64,000 nt of DNA from JAJXXT01 sp963764465 (GTDB lineage: Bacteria > Pseudomonadota > Alphaproteobacteria > Acetobacterales > Acetobacteraceae). Below are positions 61,063 through 64,000 of this stretch, piece by piece (within the stretch, counting starts at the first letter, position 1; each line of letters starts with the position of its first letter). The stretch is from the NCBI GenBank assembly GCA_963764465.1, contig CAVXSO010000001.1, forward strand, positions 186,001 to 250,000, in the 5' to 3' direction. Made by a program: the position numbers and the translations under genes. The notes under the pieces were generated by a model that made no database searches, was not told the origin of the DNA, and saw nothing but the letters and a program-made list of their open reading frames with translations.

Positions 61063-62766
61063 CTACCCGCCCAGCGCCTCCGCATACGCCGCCGCCACCA
61101 TGTGCCGGCGCACCTTCTGCGTCACTGTCAGCAATCCGTTGTCGTGCGTGAATGGCGGCACGATGACATGCTTGCGGATGCGCTCCGCGACCGCCAGGCG
61201 CCTGTTCACGGCGCTTACCGCCGCGGCCACCGCCGCCTCGTCATGGCCCTCGGCCGCCACCAGCAGCGCGCGCAGCCCCGAACTGCCTTCGCCCACCACC
61301 ATTGCTTGCGCGATCGCGGGGTCGGCGACCAGCATCCCCTCGATCCGCGCCGGCGATACATTTTCCCCGCCCGAGAGCACGATCATGTCCTTCTTGCGAT
61401 CGGTGATGGTGAGGTAGCCATTACCATCCAGCACGCCCACGTCGCCGGTCGCGAGCCAGCCGTTATGCAGCACGTCCGCGGTTTCCGCTGGCCGGTGCCA
61501 ATACCCGTCCATCACCAGCTCGCCGCGCACCAGGATCTCGCCATCCTCGGCGATACGCAGTTCCACGCCATCGAGAACCCGCCCCACCGTCTCGATGCGC
61601 GTCGCGTCCGGCGGATTGACGGAAACCACCGGCCCGGCCTCGGTCTGCCCATAGCCCTGCAGCAGTTTAAGCCCGATGGCGAGGAAGAACCGCCCCACCT
61701 CCGGGTCGAGCCGTGCGCCCCCCGAGACTGCCGCCCGGAACCGCCCGCCAAAGCGTGCCCGCAGCTTGCGCCGCACCAGCCTCTCCCACAGCGGATCAAG
61801 CAGCCGATCGAGCAGTGTCGCGCGCCCATCCACCGCGCGTATCCCCGCTGCCATCGCCGCGTTGAACAGGACGCGCTTCACTGCCCGCTCGCGCGCGACG
61901 GCTGCCAGGATGCGCCCGCGGATCACCTCGAGGATGCGCGGCACCATCGTCATCAGCGTAGGTTGCACCGCCAGCATGTCCGCCGCGAGATGCTCGACGC
62001 CCCGCGCATACGCCACCTCCACGCCCAGCGCGGGGAAGAAGAACTGGCCCACCGTGTGCTCGAACGCATGGCTCACCGGCAGGAACGAGAGGTAAATCTC
62101 GTCGGTCCCCAACCCCAGCCGCTGCATCACCGGCAGCGCGCCGCGGCAGTTCGCCAGGATCGCCCGGTGCGGCAGCATCACCCCCTTCGGCTCGCCGCCG
62201 GTGCCGGAGGTGTAGATCAGGCACGCCAGCGTGGATGCCGGAATGATCGCCGCCTCCGCCGCAATGTCGTCGGGCGGCAGCGCGTCCGCCACCAGCCTGT
62301 CCCAGGACAGCGTTTCCACGCCCGGTGCCTCGAACCCCTCGATCGCCACCAGCAGGTCCAGATGCCCCGCTAGCGCCACCCTGGCTGCCAATGCCGCGGT
62401 GGAGGCAATCGCCACCCGCGCCCCGGAATCGCGCAGCACATGCGCGTGATCGGCGACCGTGTTGGTGGTGTAGGCCGGCACCGGCACGGCGCGGATCGCC
62501 ATCAACGCCACCTCGGCCACAGGCACCTCTGGCCGGTTCTCCGAGACGATCAGCACACGGTCCCCGGCTGCCACCCCCGCCCGGCGCAGATGCCGCGCGA
62601 GCGAGGCCGCCTGGCGTGCGAACTCGCCCCAGGTCGTGCGCTGCCATGCGCCCTCCACATGTGCGCGCAGCATCGGGCGTTGCGGCCACAGCGCGGCCCG
62701 CGAGAACATCAGCGCGGCAAGGTTCGGCGCGTCGAAATCGAGGCTGCCCGCGTGATCCGCCGGCAT
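61063..62766 (-). CDS. AMP-forming acyl-CoA ligase (long-chain fatty-acid type)
   Basis: This 567-residue enzyme of the ANL superfamily activates a carboxylic acid with ATP and CoA. The ATP motif is LIYTSGTGGEPKGVMLPHRA, followed by VSGGARLDPEVGRFF, GYGQTEAGPVVS, GWLATGDVGVLDGNGYLTITDRKKDMIVLSGGENVSP and a Lys-containing C-terminal end (LLTVTQKVRR). It is 20 bp from the SDR gene on the other strand, and no acyl-carrier gene is near. Fatty acids are the likely substrates. Confidence 0.93.
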   Translation of the reverse strand: MPADHAGSLDFDAPNLAALMFSRAALWPQRPMLRAHVEGAWQRTTWGEFARQAASLARHLRRAGVAAGDRVLIVSENRPEVPVAEVALMAIRAVPVPAYTTNTVADHAHVLRDSGARVAIASTAALAARVALAGHLDLLVAIEGFEAPGVETLSWDRLVADALPPDDIAAEAAIIPASTLACLIYTSGTGGEPKGVMLPHRAILANCRGALPVMQRLGLGTDEIYLSFLPVSHAFEHTVGQFFFPALGVEVAYARGVEHLAADMLAVQPTLMTMVPRILEVIRGRILAAVARERAVKRVLFNAAMAAGIRAVDGRATLLDRLLDPLWERLVRRKLRARFGGRFRAAVSGGARLDPEVGRFFLAIGLKLLQGYGQTEAGPVVSVNPPDATRIETVGRVLDGVELRIAEDGEILVRGELVMDGYWHRPAETADVLHNGWLATGDVGVLDGNGYLTITDRKKDMIVLSGGENVSPARIEGMLVADPAIAQAMVVGEGSSGLRALLVAAEGHDEAAVAAAVSAVNRRLAVAERIRKHVIVPPFTHDNGLLTVTQKVRRHMVAAAYAEALGG

Positions 62767-62897
62767 GGACTTCCCCCTCAGGCACCATTCGTCGCGCCAC
62801 TCCCGGGGGGAATTACCTCGTTTCCGGCCTCGGGGCTTTGACGCAGCCGGGCCTTAGCCTACATCCCGTGACGTACGGAAGAGCAGGACAACAAACC

Positions 62898-64000
62898 ATG
62901 CCTGATGGAGACGCGGCCGGCGCACTGCCGAAATGGGATCTCGCTGATCTCTATCCTGGGATGGAAAGTCCGCAACTCGCCGCGGACCTTGACCGTGCGG
63001 AGGGTCAGGCCCGTGACTTCGCCACTCTCTATGCCGGCAAGCTCGCCGCCATTCCCGCCGCCCAACTCGCCGAGGCGATCGAGGGCTACGAGCGCATCGA
63101 GGAAATCCTCGGCCGCGTGATGTCATACGCCCAGCTCCTCTTCGCCGGCGATTCGACGGACGCGCGCATCGGCCGCTTCTACCAGTCCATGACCGAGCGT
63201 GTGACGGCGATCTCGAGCCACCTGATCTTCTTCACCCTCGAGATCAACCGCATCGACGAGGCGGAGCTGGCCCCCAAGCTGCGCGACAAGGCACTCGCCC
63301 GTTGGCAGCCCTGGCTCAGGGACCTGCGCGTCTTCCTCCCCCACCAGCTTTCCGACGAGGCGGAAAAGCTGCTGCACGAGAAGGAGGTGACCGGCCGCAC
63401 CGCCTGGACCCGCCTGTTTGACGAGACCATCGCCGCCATGCGCGTGCGCGTCGGCGCCGAGGAACTTACCGTCTCCGCCGCCCTCAACAAGCTCTCGGAC
63501 CCCGACCGCGCGGTGCGCGCGGCCGCCGGCCGCGGCGTCGGCGAGGCCTTCGGCGACAACATCCGCCTCTTCGCGCTGATCACCAACACGCTCGCCAAGG
63601 ACAAGGAGATCATCGACAACTGGCGCCACTACCCGCGCCCCGAAAGCTCGCGCAACCGCGGCAACATGGTCGAGGACGAGGTGGTGGACGCGCTCGTCGC
63701 CGCGGTGGTCGCGGACTACCCGCGTCTGTCCCACCGCTACTACACGATGAAGGCCGGCTGGCTCGGCCTCGACAAGCTGCAGCACTGGGACCGCAACGCG
63801 CCGCTGCCTGGCGACGACGACCGCCGCATCGGCTGGCCCGAGGCGCGCGAGACCGTGCTCAAGGCCTATGGCGCATTCTCCCCGGAACTCGCCGCCATCG
63901 GCGCGCGCTTCTTCGAGCGGCCCTGGATCGACGCCGGCCTGCGTTCCGGCAAGGCCTCCGGCGCCTTCGCGCATCCAACCGTGCCGGCGGCGCACCCCTA
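62898..64000 (+). CDS. pepF: M3 family oligoendopeptidase, 3'-truncated by the window
   Basis: This is the N-terminal 367 residues of an M3 metallopeptidase of the PepF/oligoendopeptidase F group, which cleaves peptides of about 5-20 residues in the cytosol. The visible part has the family opening LPKWDLADLYPGMESPQLAADLDRAEG, and then HQLSDEAEKLLHEKEVTGRTAWTRLFDETIAAM, RGNMVEDEVVDALVAAV, and AHRYYTMKAGWLGL-like RYYTMKAGWLGLDKL. The HExxH zinc site lies beyond 64000. ATG 62898 has only weak purines upstream. Confidence 0.9.
   Translation, partial: MPDGDAAGALPKWDLADLYPGMESPQLAADLDRAEGQARDFATLYAGKLAAIPAAQLAEAIEGYERIEEILGRVMSYAQLLFAGDSTDARIGRFYQSMTERVTAISSHLIFFTLEINRIDEAELAPKLRDKALARWQPWLRDLRVFLPHQLSDEAEKLLHEKEVTGRTAWTRLFDETIAAMRVRVGAEELTVSAALNKLSDPDRAVRAAAGRGVGEAFGDNIRLFALITNTLAKDKEIIDNWRHYPRPESSRNRGNMVEDEVVDALVAAVVADYPRLSHRYYTMKAGWLGLDKLQHWDRNAPLPGDDDRRIGWPEARETVLKAYGAFSPELAAIGARFFERPWIDAGLRSGKASGAFAHPTVPAAHP

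Overview
The window is a high-GC, gene-dense stretch of bacterial chromosome, most probably from an alphaproteobacterium and quite possibly an Acetobacteraceae/Rhodospirillales member. The evidence is the gene order amidase - PBP1A - prfB, the alphaproteobacterial families DUF1244 and DUF2312/GapR, a SenC/PCu(A)C/Caa3-CtaG copper module, the divergent acdR-acdS pair, and an sRNA with the UUUCCUCCCU core of the alpha-r8/MmgR family. I see no prophage, transposase, integrase or CRISPR array. The family placement is inference. 

Layout. 1-5.5 kb: cell-wall amidase (5' end cut off), penicillin-binding protein 1A, peptide release factor 2 with a classical programmed +1 frameshift, and a fumarylacetoacetate-hydrolase-family enzyme. 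5.5-10.3 kb: an MdtB/C-type RND pump with its adaptor, read leftward from a region with a perfect 10-bp inverted repeat, and a small membrane protein. 10.3-18.3 kb: a split ThDP decarboxylase, an acyl-CoA dehydrogenase with a CoA-transferase, a copper-delivery cluster for cytochrome oxidase, a broken N-terminal-domain/GIY-YIG gene, and a second CoA-transferase. 18.3-21.6 kb: lytic transglycosylase, a free-standing sRNA gene with its own promoter and terminator, a frameshifted N-formylglutamate amidohydrolase, a two-gene membrane operon and tRNA-Val(GAC). 21.6-27.8 kb: ACC deaminase with its Lrp-type regulator, a LysE exporter, and a tightly coupled MoxR - CoxE-like VWA - adenine deaminase operon. 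27.9-31.9 kb: a coiled-coil small protein, an XRE regulator, an isochorismatase-like hydrolase, a glutamine-synthetase-like ligase and a metallo-beta-lactamase-fold hydrolase. 

32-37.4 kb: the complete leftward phosphate regulon pstS-pstC-pstA-pstB-phoU-phoB behind a three-repeat Pho box, with no phoR beside it. 37.6-44.4 kb: an Rrf2 regulator carrying an eight-copy 15-bp in-frame repeat, divergent from cysK across a palindrome; a serine hydrolase; a peptide-type solute-binding protein coupled to an M20 amidohydrolase; and Ada. 44.4-52.5 kb: a PAS-GGDEF-EAL protein, an HtrA-type protease with strong 3' hairpins, a pqiB-pqiC-pqiA lipid-transport operon in permuted order, and a DUF3313 lipoprotein. 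52.7-64 kb: Tat-exported arylsulfatase, pyruvate kinase and glycerate 2-kinase (adjacent lower-glycolysis genes), DUF1244, GapR, an uncharacterised TIM-barrel-like protein coupled to an SDR, an AMP-forming acyl-CoA ligase, and the start of an M3 oligoendopeptidase. 

I found no convincing wholly new multi-gene system. The best leads are the MmgR-like sRNA, the repeat-expanded cysteine-free Rrf2 regulator with its palindrome, the AAA-VWA-adenine deaminase coupling, the nonsense-interrupted GIY-YIG gene, and a chain of tiny ATGA-linked ORFs near 28.2-28.5 kb.
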